Origin: ECT2AJA-110-A sp035399845
GTDB taxonomy: Bacteria > Planctomycetota > Phycisphaerae > UBA1845 > UTPLA1
NCBI GenBank assembly: GCA_035399845.1
Contig: DAOPJV010000008.1
Span: 93,190-157,189, forward strand
Length of the DNA: 64,000 nucleotides
Reading direction: 5' to 3'
A model generated the notes under the pieces. The model was not told the DNA's origin, searched no databases, and saw nothing but the letters and a program-made list of their open reading frames with translations. Shown one piece after another: positions 42,570-51,700 of this stretch. Both the position numbers and the translations under genes were made by a program. Every line of letters begins with the position of its first letter. The stretch's first letter is position 1.

Positions 42570-43157
42570 ATGAGCGACCCTACGCGTTCAACCTCAGCCG
42601 CCGTTACCGGGCTCCTCGCGCGCGCCAGCCAGGGGGACGCGCTGGCGACGGATGAGCTGTTCCCGGTCGTCTACGATGAACTCCGTCGCCTGGCGGCCGG
42701 GTTCCTCGCCGACGAGGCCCCGGGACACACGCTTCAGCCGACCGCCCTGGTTCACGAGGCGTTCATTCGTCTCGTTGGTCCCGAGGAAACGGCGTGGGAA
42801 AATCGGCGGCATTTCTTCGGGGCGGCCGCCAGGGCCATTCGACGGATACTCATCGATCATGCGCGTGCCAGGCGCCGCGAGAAGCGTGGCGCCGACGCGA
42901 GGAAAATTCCCCTCGATGACGCGGCGGAACCCATGGTCCCGATCGATCGGGACCTGATTGCGCTGGATGATGCGCTCCGGCGATTGACGGGGCTCGACGC
43001 CTTCAAGGCCAGTGTCGTGGAACTTCGATTCTTCGGCGGTCTTGGAATGGACGAGATTGCGGATGTGCTGGGAGCTTCACCCAGCACCGTTGCCCGCGCC
43101 TGGCGTTTCGCGAAGGCGTGGCTTCATCGAGAGCTGTTGGATGAGGCGCCCGCATGA
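42570..43157 (+). CDS. ECF RNA polymerase sigma factor (TIGR02999-like), module 2
   Basis: 195 residues from the ATG at 42570, where similarity to the other two sigma factors begins; an in-frame extension back to 42384 shows no sigma features. Region 2 reads 'DELRRLAAGFLADEAPGHTL', 'ALVHEAFIRLVG' and 'RRHFFGAAARAIRRILIDHA'; region 4 has 'LGMDEIADVLGASPSTVARA'. The stop overlaps the kinase ATG by 4 nt (ATGA), which ties sigma and kinase into one translational unit. It should direct RNA polymerase to a small set of promoters; the divergent secreted-protein gene is the obvious candidate target. Confidence 0.9.
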   Translation: MSDPTRSTSAAVTGLLARASQGDALATDELFPVVYDELRRLAAGFLADEAPGHTLQPTALVHEAFIRLVGPEETAWENRRHFFGAAARAIRRILIDHARARRREKRGADARKIPLDDAAEPMVPIDRDLIALDDALRRLTGLDAFKASVVELRFFGGLGMDEIADVLGASPSTVARAWRFAKAWLHRELLDEAPA

Positions 43158-45598
43158 CTCCCGAACGCCTCAGGCGGATTGAAGAAGTCTTCTCAATCAT
43201 CGTGGACCTCCCGCTGAGTCAGCGCGCCGACGCCCTCGATCGTGAGACCGGGGAAGACGCGGACCTGCGTCGCGAAGTGGCGTCGATCCTGGACCACATC
43301 GATCCGCCGGATGACTTCCTTTCGGGCTCCGCGCTGGGCGACGAGCTTGTACTGGCCACGATCGCTGATCCGTCGGATGTTCTCCTGGAACAGAGAGTCG
43401 GCCCATACCGCATTCTTCGTCGCATCTCTTCGGGGGGCATGGGGGCTGTCTACCTTGCATCGCGTGACGACGGCGAATTCGAGCGCCACGTGGCAATCAA
43501 GGTCGTCAAGCGCGGCATGGACTCGGAGGAGATCCTTCGGCGCTTCACTCAGGAACGTCGAACCCTCGCCGCCCTCAATCATCCGTACATCGCCCAGCTG
43601 CTCGATGGGGGTGTTCTGCCGGACGGACGGCCTTACCTGATCATGGAATACGTGGACGGTGTTCCGATCGATGAGTACTGTCGAGACGAGCGTCTGACGA
43701 TCACGCAGCGTCTGCAGCTGTTTTGCCGTGTGTGCGAAGCAGTGCGTTCGGCGCATCAGAGTCTCGTCGTTCATCGCGACCTGAAACCGTCGAATATTCT
43801 CGTTGACGCCCGCGGCGTTCCGAAACTTCTCGATTTTGGAATTGCCAAGGTCCTTGTCGGTACCGGCTCCGCCGAGGTAACGCTGGCCAACGAACGACGA
43901 TACACGCCCGAGTATGCAAGCCCTGAACAGGTCAGCGGTGTCACGTTGGGAACCTCGACGGACATCTATTCGCTTGGCGTCGTGCTGTACGAGCTGCTCA
44001 CGGACCATCGCCCCTACAGGTTCGTCACGCGCCAGGTCGCCGAGATCGAGCGTATCGTGCTGCATCAGGATCCTGCGCCTCCAAGCGCCATGGTCCGAAC
44101 CACGACGACGGCCGACGCCCGTCATGATGACAAGTCCCCCGTGGAGACGCGCGCGGCCGATGCGGCTCGACTCCACAAACGACTGCGCGGCGATCTGGAC
44201 ACCATCGTTCTCAAGGCGATGCACAAGGACCCGGATCGGCGATATGCGTCTGTTGAGCAGCTTGTCGCGGACATCACGCGGCATCTCGGCGGGCTACCGG
44301 TTCTCGCGCGACCCGACACGCTGGGCTATCGCGCGTCGAAGTTCGTGCGACGGAATCTCGTTGCGCTCTCGATGGCCGTGACGGCGATTGCGTTTCTCGT
44401 GGGTGGTTTCGGCGCCGCGATCTGGCAGGCGCGCGTCGCGACCTCCGAGCGTGACGCCGCCTACCTCGCTCGCGATCAGGCGGAAGCGACGTCCGACTTC
44501 TTCGAGGAAATGCTGGCTTCAGCGGATCCCGTCAACCAGGGGGCGGAAGCCAGGGTGCGCGACGTGGTCGACGAGGCGTCGGTCCGTCTGCGATCGGAGT
44601 TCACCGATGCGCCGCTGGTTCGGGCGTCGATTCGGAGCACCATCGGCCGGACCTATCTCGGGCTTGGGTTGCTTGATCTGGCGGAAAGCAATATCCGCGC
44701 GGCGTTGAAGACGAGAACCGACCTCCTGCCGGAGGGGCATCACGATCTCGCCGAGAGCGAGTTTGATCTGGCTCGGGTTCTGTATGCGAGGGGTCGGTTC
44801 CAGGAGGCGGAATCACTGCTGATGACCTGCCTGAAAACGCACCAGCGACTGCGTGGGGATGAGAACGCGGATACCGCGCGTGTCTGGAACGACCTGGGCG
44901 CTGTCCAGCGTGCCGCGGGGGAAATCGATGCGGCGGAGCAATCATTGGAGACAGCGCTCCGTATTCGACGGAAAATCGTGGGAGGGCGCAGCCTCGCCGT
45001 CGCAGAAACCCTGAACAACCTGGTCGGCGTCAAATACGCGAGGCGTGATTCGGAGGGTTCCATCCGCCTGATGAACGAAGTGCTGGAGATTCGGCGCGAA
45101 AACCTGCCGGCGGAGCATCCGCTGGTGCTTCAGGCGATGGCGAATCTCGCGGTCATGCGACTGTCCCGCGGCGAGTGGACGCAGGCGGAATCGCTGCTCC
45201 GCGAAGTGATCGAGCTGGATCGTCGCGTCTACGGAAACGATCATCCTTCACTCGCCGTTGACCTTGCGAGCCTGGCGAACGCGCTGCTCATGCAACAGCG
45301 ATACGAGGAGGCGCTCCCGTACCTGAAGGAGGTCCTTGCCATCCGGCGCCAGCGATTGCCGGCGCATTCGCCCGTCCTCATGAAGTCGCAGGCAAGGCTG
45401 GGGGAGTGCCTGTCCGTTCTTGGCCGGGACGACGAAGCCGAACCGCTGCTGGCGGACGCCGTTCAGGGGATCGGCGAATCGGCCCGACGGGCGGATCCCT
45501 ATTGGCGTGGCGTCATCGAGCGACTTGCCGGGATCTACGCCACATCCAATCAGCCCGAAAAGCTCCGCAGCCTGAGCCAGCTGGACGACCCGGAATGA
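43154..45598 (+). CDS. Membrane Ser/Thr protein kinase with TPR repeats, module 2
   Basis: 814 residues. A helical N-terminal segment (1-60) precedes the kinase domain (about 80-375): 'ISSGGMGAVYLASRDD', K116 in 'VAIKVVKRGMDSE', HRD at 207-209, 'KLLDFGIAKVL', 'PEYASPEQVSG'. A transmembrane helix spans about 401-424 ('LVALSMAVTAIAFLVGGFGA'). Residues about 440-814 hold TPR repeats of 42 residues, for example 'GHHDLAESEFDLARVLYARG' and 'EHPLVLQAMANLAVMRLSRG', the kinesin-light-chain-like type. The overlap with the sigma gene suggests stoichiometric expression. The TPR part would lie outside the membrane and sense a ligand or protein partner, with the kinase then acting on the sigma factor; that last step is inference. 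Confidence 0.92.
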   Translation: MTPERLRRIEEVFSIIVDLPLSQRADALDRETGEDADLRREVASILDHIDPPDDFLSGSALGDELVLATIADPSDVLLEQRVGPYRILRRISSGGMGAVYLASRDDGEFERHVAIKVVKRGMDSEEILRRFTQERRTLAALNHPYIAQLLDGGVLPDGRPYLIMEYVDGVPIDEYCRDERLTITQRLQLFCRVCEAVRSAHQSLVVHRDLKPSNILVDARGVPKLLDFGIAKVLVGTGSAEVTLANERRYTPEYASPEQVSGVTLGTSTDIYSLGVVLYELLTDHRPYRFVTRQVAEIERIVLHQDPAPPSAMVRTTTTADARHDDKSPVETRAADAARLHKRLRGDLDTIVLKAMHKDPDRRYASVEQLVADITRHLGGLPVLARPDTLGYRASKFVRRNLVALSMAVTAIAFLVGGFGAAIWQARVATSERDAAYLARDQAEATSDFFEEMLASADPVNQGAEARVRDVVDEASVRLRSEFTDAPLVRASIRSTIGRTYLGLGLLDLAESNIRAALKTRTDLLPEGHHDLAESEFDLARVLYARGRFQEAESLLMTCLKTHQRLRGDENADTARVWNDLGAVQRAAGEIDAAEQSLETALRIRRKIVGGRSLAVAETLNNLVGVKYARRDSEGSIRLMNEVLEIRRENLPAEHPLVLQAMANLAVMRLSRGEWTQAESLLREVIELDRRVYGNDHPSLAVDLASLANALLMQQRYEEALPYLKEVLAIRRQRLPAHSPVLMKSQARLGECLSVLGRDDEAEPLLADAVQGIGESARRADPYWRGVIERLAGIYATSNQPEKLRSLSQLDDPE

Positions 45599-45844
45599 CC
45601 TCAGACAACCGGGGCCATCGACGACTTGCGGATTAGCCGCGATCCGGCCGATGCGTACGGACGCCGTCGCGTACCTCGCTGGTCGCAGCTCGCTCGCCTC
45701 ATCAACGCGACTCAGATCCTGAGGACACTCGCCGATCACACTTTCCGTTCTGTGGACGAGCCAGCGCAGTGGTCCGATTCGAACATGCGCCCCCGAGTAT
45801 TCAGGACGGATTGCAGGATCGGCTCGGCCTCTTCGAATCGGCGC

Positions 45845-46687
45845 CTAAGACCTGCGACGAATAAGTGCCAGCGTGGCGGGTATGCAAAGCGCCAGCGTTG
45901 CGGGCTCCGGCGTGAGCTGAAAGCTCACGAATCCCGTCGCGACGCCGATATTGCCGGACGAGGATGCCAGGGGCATGACATCCATTGTGTAACTGATGTA
46001 GAAACGACGTCCGGCGGGGAGAAGAAGATCCCCCGAGAGGGTCAGTTGCCGCGTGCCGATGCCGAAGAGCGTATCGTGGCCGCGAATCGTATCGAGCAGC
46101 GACACTTGGGCGTCCGGATCAATAACGCGGAGCGTAAGCGCCGAGATCATCGTCGGGACCGGAAGCGTAACCTCCCAGTTCGCGTCGTAGTGCAGAACAA
46201 GATCCGATTGTGTCGTGATCTGCAGGACACCACTCAAGCTGGCTCGCAGCGATGTACTCCCTTCGGCGTCGGCCTCAATGGCGCCATTGATAAGGAACTC
46301 GCCCTGAGAGGGCCAGAAGTCATAGGTCGCGGCGACGGATGTGGCGTCGGCCGTCACGCTGTGGGAGTCTGCAAACGGGTCGCTGACTTCGGTGAATGAT
46401 GATCGAGTTGGAGTCTCGGACGAGGGGTTGATCACCAGGCCCAGCGTCCACGCGTCCATCGTGAAATTCGCGGCCACAGCCGGACGTGTGACCATCATGC
46501 TGAGGAAGATCAGGATCAAATAGGGGCTGCGCGCCGACACGCGCGCTGTCGTCCGGGATCGACCTCTGTCCTGAATTGCGGAGACCAACGGGGAATACAG
46601 AACAGGGTATTCCAGACAACCCTTCACCGACATGGGCGTTGCTGGGGCGCCTCGACACAGGACTCGCCTCGTTGTGTGCTTTGCCAT
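45845..46687 (-). CDS. PEP-CTERM sorting-domain protein, paralogue 1
   Basis: Up to 280 residues. The secreted part starts after 'YLILIFLSMMVTRPAVA' with 'ANFTMDAWTLG', and the C-terminus is a PEP-CTERM signal: 'LTPEPATLALCIPATLALI' followed by RRRS. Proteins with this tail are processed and anchored or exported by an exosortase, which is not encoded here. The ATG at 46687 overlaps the stop of paralogue 2 (TGATG) and has GGAG seven nt upstream, so coupling is likely; but a GTG at 46540 would give 231 residues, the same as paralogue 3, and avoid a long extension before the signal peptide. The beta-rich middle shares 'TYDFWPSQGEFL' and 'IGTRQLTLSGDLLLPAGRR' with its two neighbours. Function unknown. 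Confidence 0.78.
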   Translation of the reverse strand: MAKHTTRRVLCRGAPATPMSVKGCLEYPVLYSPLVSAIQDRGRSRTTARVSARSPYLILIFLSMMVTRPAVAANFTMDAWTLGLVINPSSETPTRSSFTEVSDPFADSHSVTADATSVAATYDFWPSQGEFLINGAIEADAEGSTSLRASLSGVLQITTQSDLVLHYDANWEVTLPVPTMISALTLRVIDPDAQVSLLDTIRGHDTLFGIGTRQLTLSGDLLLPAGRRFYISYTMDVMPLASSSGNIGVATGFVSFQLTPEPATLALCIPATLALIRRRS

Positions 46688-47400
46688 CAGGATCTCCGCC
46701 CACGTCGGAGAAGGAGTGTGATGGGGCCGACACAGATGGCCCACGTTGCGGGCTCCGGCGTCAGCAGAAAGTTGAACGAGCCCGCCGCAACGCCGAAGTG
46801 GCCGGAAGAGGACGAGAGGGGAGTGACATCCAGGTAATAGCCTATGTAGTAACGGCGTCCGGCGGGGAGGAGAAGATCCCCCGAGAAAGTCAATTGCCGT
46901 GTGCCGATGTTGAAAAGCGTATCGTGGCTGCGTGATTCGGTAAGCAGCACGACCTGGGCGTCCGGATCGATGACGCGAACTGAAAGCGCCGAGATCATCG
47001 TCGGAACCGGAAGCGTGATCCGCCAGTCGGCGTCGTAATGCAGGACAACATCGGATTGTGTCGTGATCAGCAGGGCGCCGCTCATACACGTGATCAGAGT
47101 TGTGTTGTCTTCGGCGTCGGCCTCAATGGCGCCGCTGATGAGGAACTCTCCCTGTGACGGCCAGAAGTCATAGGTTCCGCTGACGGAAGACGCGCCGACA
47201 TTGACGTTGTGGGAGTCGCCAAAAGGATCCATGACTTGGGTGAAAAATGCCCTCGTCGGCGTCGCGGACGACGGGAAGATCCCGACGCCCAGCGACCAGG
47301 AGTCCATTGTGAAATTCGCGGCCATAGCGGGACGTGTCACCGCCAGGACAAGCGCGATCAGGATGAATCTGGAGTTACGTGCCGCCACCTGGACTCCCAC
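46687..47400 (-). CDS. PEP-CTERM sorting-domain protein, paralogue 2
   Basis: About 237 residues. The signal peptide 'RFILIALVLAVTRPAMA' is followed by 'ANFTMDSWSLGVGIFPSSAT', and the C-terminal sorting signal is 'LTPEPATWAICVGPITLLL' then RRGRRS. The start is a GTG: either 47400 or, by comparison with paralogue 3, 47388, which has GGGAG five nt upstream. The middle is nearly the same beta-rich domain as in the other two copies, with differences near residues 100-115. It is the middle gene of the triplet, 578 nt downstream of paralogue 3 and coupled to paralogue 1. No catalytic residues are evident; a secreted structural or matrix role is a guess. Confidence 0.8.
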   Translation of the reverse strand: MGVQVAARNSRFILIALVLAVTRPAMAANFTMDSWSLGVGIFPSSATPTRAFFTQVMDPFGDSHNVNVGASSVSGTYDFWPSQGEFLISGAIEADAEDNTTLITCMSGALLITTQSDVVLHYDADWRITLPVPTMISALSVRVIDPDAQVVLLTESRSHDTLFNIGTRQLTFSGDLLLPAGRRYYIGYYLDVTPLSSSSGHFGVAAGSFNFLLTPEPATWAICVGPITLLLRRGRRS

Positions 47401-47978
47401 CTTGGACCTTCATCCTAGATCGTTTCATCCGCTGACCGCAAGAAAAAACGACGGGGCCGCAGTTGTCGATGGAGGATCGATCATGAAAGGGGCGCGGAAA
47501 TGAGGAATGACTGCGTGGGACATTTGACGGCGGCGCCTGACGACCATGGCCTCTCCGCACTCGGCGCCTGATCCCAGCTCATTGTCCGGCTCGTTGAAGT
47601 CGACACCGCGACTCGCTGATCCGCCAAAAATCGCCGTCCGACCGCGGCGCCGACAGTGACCTGGGCGACACACGTATGGCAATTCTCGCATTGCCATAGG
47701 GAATCGTCCCATTTCGCTTGGCATCTGCGCAAGGGATCACGTACAAATGCGACTCTGAAGTCGAATGTTGCGTCATCAGGGCGCGACAATCTCAAGGGCC
47801 GAGGGAAATGAAAAATCGCATCAAAACTCGCGGCGACAGCCTGGGGCGCCCGGATACTTGGCGGAGCGCCGGGCAAAGTCTGACGATATCGCCTGTCGGT
47901 CCTGGTGATCAGAGAGTCAGCTCAGGTGGCCGGAGCATCGTCGTGAACTGTCGATCATTGTCGTGCGACTTGCCACCA
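47401..47978. other. 578-nt gap between PEP-CTERM paralogues 2 and 3
   Basis: No convincing gene. A minus-strand frame at 47481-47876 contains 'WQCENCHTCV' but has no start signal and resembles nothing I recognise. A perfect 9-bp inverted repeat lies at 47675-47698. The stretch may be the remains of another copy or an unrelated insert. Confidence 0.4.
47675..47698. repeat. Perfect 9-bp inverted repeat
   Basis: TATGGCAAT (47675-47683) and ATTGCCATA (47690-47698) flank TCTCGC. It is AT-rich and has no T-tract, so it looks more like a protein-binding site than a terminator. Confidence 0.4.
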
Positions 47979-48674
47979 CTACCTCCGCCGCCGTCGGAGC
48001 AGGAAGGCGACGGGCGTGGCGCAGATGGTCAATGTGCAGGGCTCCGGCGTCAGCAGAAAGTTGAACGAGCCCGTCGCAACGCCGAAGTGGCCGGAAGATG
48101 ACGCAAGGGGAGACACATCCATGTAATAACTGATGTAGTATCGGCGCCCGGCAGGGAGGAGAAGATCCCCCGAGAGGGTCAATTGCCGCGTGCCGATGTC
48201 GAAGAGCGTATCATGGCCGCGAACTGTATTGAGCAGTACTTCCTGGGCGTCCGGATCGATAACGCGGACCGAAAGGGCCGAGATCATCGTCGGGACCGGA
48301 AGCGTGACCTCCCAGTTCGCGTCGTAATGCAGAACTAGATCCGATTGTGTGGTGATCAGCAAGGCGCCGCCAATATCCGCCTCGACGACGGTGTTTCCTT
48401 CCGCATCCGCCTCAATGGCGCCGCTGATGAGGAACTCTCCCTGCGACGGCCAGAAGTCATAGGTTCCGCTGACGGACGAGGCCCCGACAATGAGGCTGTG
48501 GGATTCTGCAAACGGATCCGCGACTTGAGTCAAATAGTCGCTCGTCGGTGTCGAGGACGAGGGGAAGATCGCGATGCCCAGCGACCACGAGTCCATCGTG
48601 AAATTCGCAGCCACGGCGGGACGTGTCACCGACAGGAGAAGCGAGATCAGGATGAACGTAGTGTTGCGTGGCAC
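47979..48674 (-). CDS. PEP-CTERM sorting-domain protein, paralogue 3
   Basis: 231 residues from the GTG at 48674, which has GGAG eight nt upstream and is followed at once by the signal peptide 'TTFILISLLLSVTRPAVA'; a longer in-frame start at 48908 would run through the divergent gene's promoter. The mature protein begins 'ANFTMDSWSLGIAIFPSSST' and ends in 'LTPEPCTLTICATPVAFLL' then RRRRR, a PEP-CTERM signal. The domain between is the one shared by all three copies. It is divergent from the 1958-aa secreted protein gene with only 94 nt between them, so the two could share control. Confidence 0.82.
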   Translation of the reverse strand: MPRNTTFILISLLLSVTRPAVAANFTMDSWSLGIAIFPSSSTPTSDYLTQVADPFAESHSLIVGASSVSGTYDFWPSQGEFLISGAIEADAEGNTVVEADIGGALLITTQSDLVLHYDANWEVTLPVPTMISALSVRVIDPDAQEVLLNTVRGHDTLFDIGTRQLTLSGDLLLPAGRRYYISYYMDVSPLASSSGHFGVATGSFNFLLTPEPCTLTICATPVAFLLRRRRR

Positions 48675-48768
48675 GAATGAGTCTCCATCGTCAACACGCG
48701 ATTTTAGCCGGAGTGGTTTGCGCGGTGCAAGCCAGGAGCGTATGTGTTCGTGAGAAAGGAGCGTTGTC

Positions 48769-51700
48769 ATGAGAAAGCGAAGAATTGCAATTGCATTGGT
48801 CCCGATATTGCTCGTACTGTTCAGTCGCAATGGCGTTGCGTACGCCGTTCCGAGGTTCGTCAAGCCGGGGGGCACAGGAAATGGGCTGGGAAACTGGAGC
48901 ACCGCCACGGGCGACCTTCAGGCGGCGATCGATGCGGCGAACGCGGGTGACGAGATTCGCGTCGCGATGGGGACCTATACACCCGGCGCCGCTCCGGCGG
49001 ACAGCTTCGTTCTGAAGCCGGATATCACGATCATTGGCGGGTACTTCGCGTCGTCGGCGAACGACATGTCGCGTGACCCGGATCCCTTCTCAAATAACAC
49101 GATCCTGAGCGGCGATTTGGGAGGTGGCGTGCGGAGTCAGCAGATCTTAAGTGGCGCCTTCACCCCGGGATTGGTCTGTACGTTACAGGGTATGCGCGTA
49201 AGTGGCGCAGATGAGAATGCAATCTTTCTTCTGGCGTTTGCCCCCCTGAGACTCGTGGACATCATCATCGAGGACAATGCAAGCTCAAACGTGAGTGGAG
49301 CTGGCGTATTTCTTGATTCCACCACTATCCTGGCGACCAACTGTCACTTCCTCAACAATCACGGGACTGGCGATGGGGGCGCGATCTATGTCACGGGCGC
49401 CGGTGTCTCCCGTTTTCTGGATTGCGCCTTCCGGATGAACTCCGCGACAGCGCGAGGCGGCGCCATCTACGCGGACTTTGGCGCCACGATTCGCGCTGAG
49501 CGAACTGAATTCGAAGACAACTCGTCGCTGGACGGTTTCGACGGCGGCGCCATCTATCAGGGAGGCGCATCCATCGCGCAGAGCGATCAGGCGTTTGGCG
49601 CCAGCGACTGCGTTTTCATTAACAATCAGTCAATCGCGCTGAGTGTCGACACGTTCTTAGGTGGCGGCGGCGCCATCGCGCTGAACGGCGCGACATTCTC
49701 GGGCGAGATCGAGAACTGCGTGTTTGAAAACAACGTCGCCGGTTTCCAGGGCGGCGCCGTTCTGATTCTCTCGGATCAGGCTGTGCCCGCCGCGAATATC
49801 GTGAATTGTCGATTCAAGGGGAACGAATGCTACGAGCATGGCGGCGCGATGCGGGTGAACGGTTCCGTGAATGTGACCAACTGCATTTTCAGAGGGAACA
49901 ACGTTTACCAGGAGCAGGACGCGCCTCCCCTTGGGAATGAAGGAACAGGTGGCGCCGTCTCACATGCGTTCGGCGCCTTGAGAATCGTCAACAGCACGTT
50001 CAGTGCAAATGAGATCGAGGGCGCGGGCGGAGGACTCCACAGTTCGCACGGCGCCAGCGAGAGCCTGATTGCGAACTGCATCTTCCGAAGCAACGTTTCA
50101 GACGCCGGGGACTACGAGAACGCTCAGCTTGTCGTTCCGGACGTCAATGATGCGAACAACCACCTTCAGGTGCGAAACTGCAATATTCAGAACCTTGCGT
50201 TCCGTGAGTATGACCTGTTCGACGGACAGCCGCCGAGCGTCGCCGGCGCCGGGAACTTCGGGACCAATCCGCGATTCGTGGATGAATTCGGCCTGAACGA
50301 TCCAAATGGCGTTATCGACCTGTCGCTGGCGCCGGACTCCCCGTGTATCGATGCGGGCGCCAGCATGGACGCGGCCCTCGACGTGACGGACGCGGACGAT
50401 GACGGTGTGACCACGGGTGAATTCGCGCCGGACATCGAGTTACTTCCCCGCGTTCTGGATGGACGATCCTCGATGTTTGACGCCGCCTGCGAGGGCGCGG
50501 TCGTCGATCTCGGCGCCCATGAGTTCGATGACTGCAACGGCAACGGGGTTTCTGATCTGGTGGAGCTGGCGGGCTGTCCGAACGACCCCAACTGTCCGGA
50601 CTCCAATGGAGATGGAATCCTCGACGTGTGCCAGGACTGCGATCAGGATGGAACGCCCGATCCCGTGGAGATCAACGCGTGTTCCGGAGATCCCGATTGC
50701 CAGGATACCAACGCAAACTGCGTTCCAGATGGATGCGATCCCGACTGCAACGGCAACGGGATCCCGGATGATCTCGACATCGCGAACTGCGTCGCCGGCG
50801 ATCCGGCGTGCGCGGACTGCAATCTGAATGGCGTTCCCGATGCGTGTGACGAAGACTGCAACGGAAACGGTATTCCCGATGACTGCGAACTGACGGCCCC
50901 GGCGGACACAAAGGGACGAGAGTTCATTATTGGGTTCCTCCCGGGTGGCTTCGCTTACCCACCGCTGGGAAATCCGGTCCGAAAGGTCGTCGAACTTCAT
51001 CTGATGGCGGACGTCGAGACCTACGTGGTCGTGACCTATCCCATGAATTCACCGACGCCGACGCCGACAGACAAGGTCTACCTGACGCTCAAGCCGAACA
51101 AGACGGCCATCGTGCGATTGCCGAATGATGCGTCCGACGGATGGACGGCCGGACAGGTGAAGACGAATGCGGTTCACGTGCTGGCCGACAGCGAGATCCG
51201 CTGCCTGCAGATGACGCGCAATCCGGCATCGACGGACGGCGCGATCGGATATCCCGTCGACGCGCTTGGATTGGAGTATATTGCTGTCACGGCGAACGTG
51301 TCGCAGCTCGTCGGTCCCTTCAATCCCATGCTGCCTGCTGAAGGCCAGCATAGCGAGGGTGACAAGCCGCAGTTCGTGGTCATCGCAACACGCGACAACA
51401 CGAATGTGACCATCATACCCACCGACGAAATTCTCGATGGCGCAGGAGGCGTTTACGCGGCGGGCGAGGTCGTATCGATCACACTCATGCGTGGCGAGGG
51501 ATACCTCGTCCAGCCGAATGTGAACTACGGCGACGCCAATCGCGTCGACGATCTGACGGGGTCCATCATTCTGGCGGACCAGCCCGTGTACGTGATGAAC
51601 GGAAATCTCTGCACCAACATTCCGGCCGCACTGACGGCCTGCGATACGGTCTTTGAATCAGCCCATCCCGTGGCCGCATGGGGCGATGAGTTTGTCGCGC

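Larger units (their letters stand above)
45845..48674 (-). repeat. Three tandem PEP-CTERM paralogous genes
   Basis: Copies of about 0.7 kb at 45845-46540, 46687-47400 and 47979-48674 are all on the minus strand. Long identical blocks at protein and DNA level (for example around 'DFWPSQGEFLI', 'VPTMISAL' and 'DLLLPAGRR') show they arose by duplication. Confidence 0.8.

Noticed and set aside
47481..47876. Possible small redox protein with 'CENCHTC' on the minus strand
   Set aside because: No ribosome-binding site, no thioredoxin fold pattern around the Cys residues, and an unlikely arginine-rich composition.
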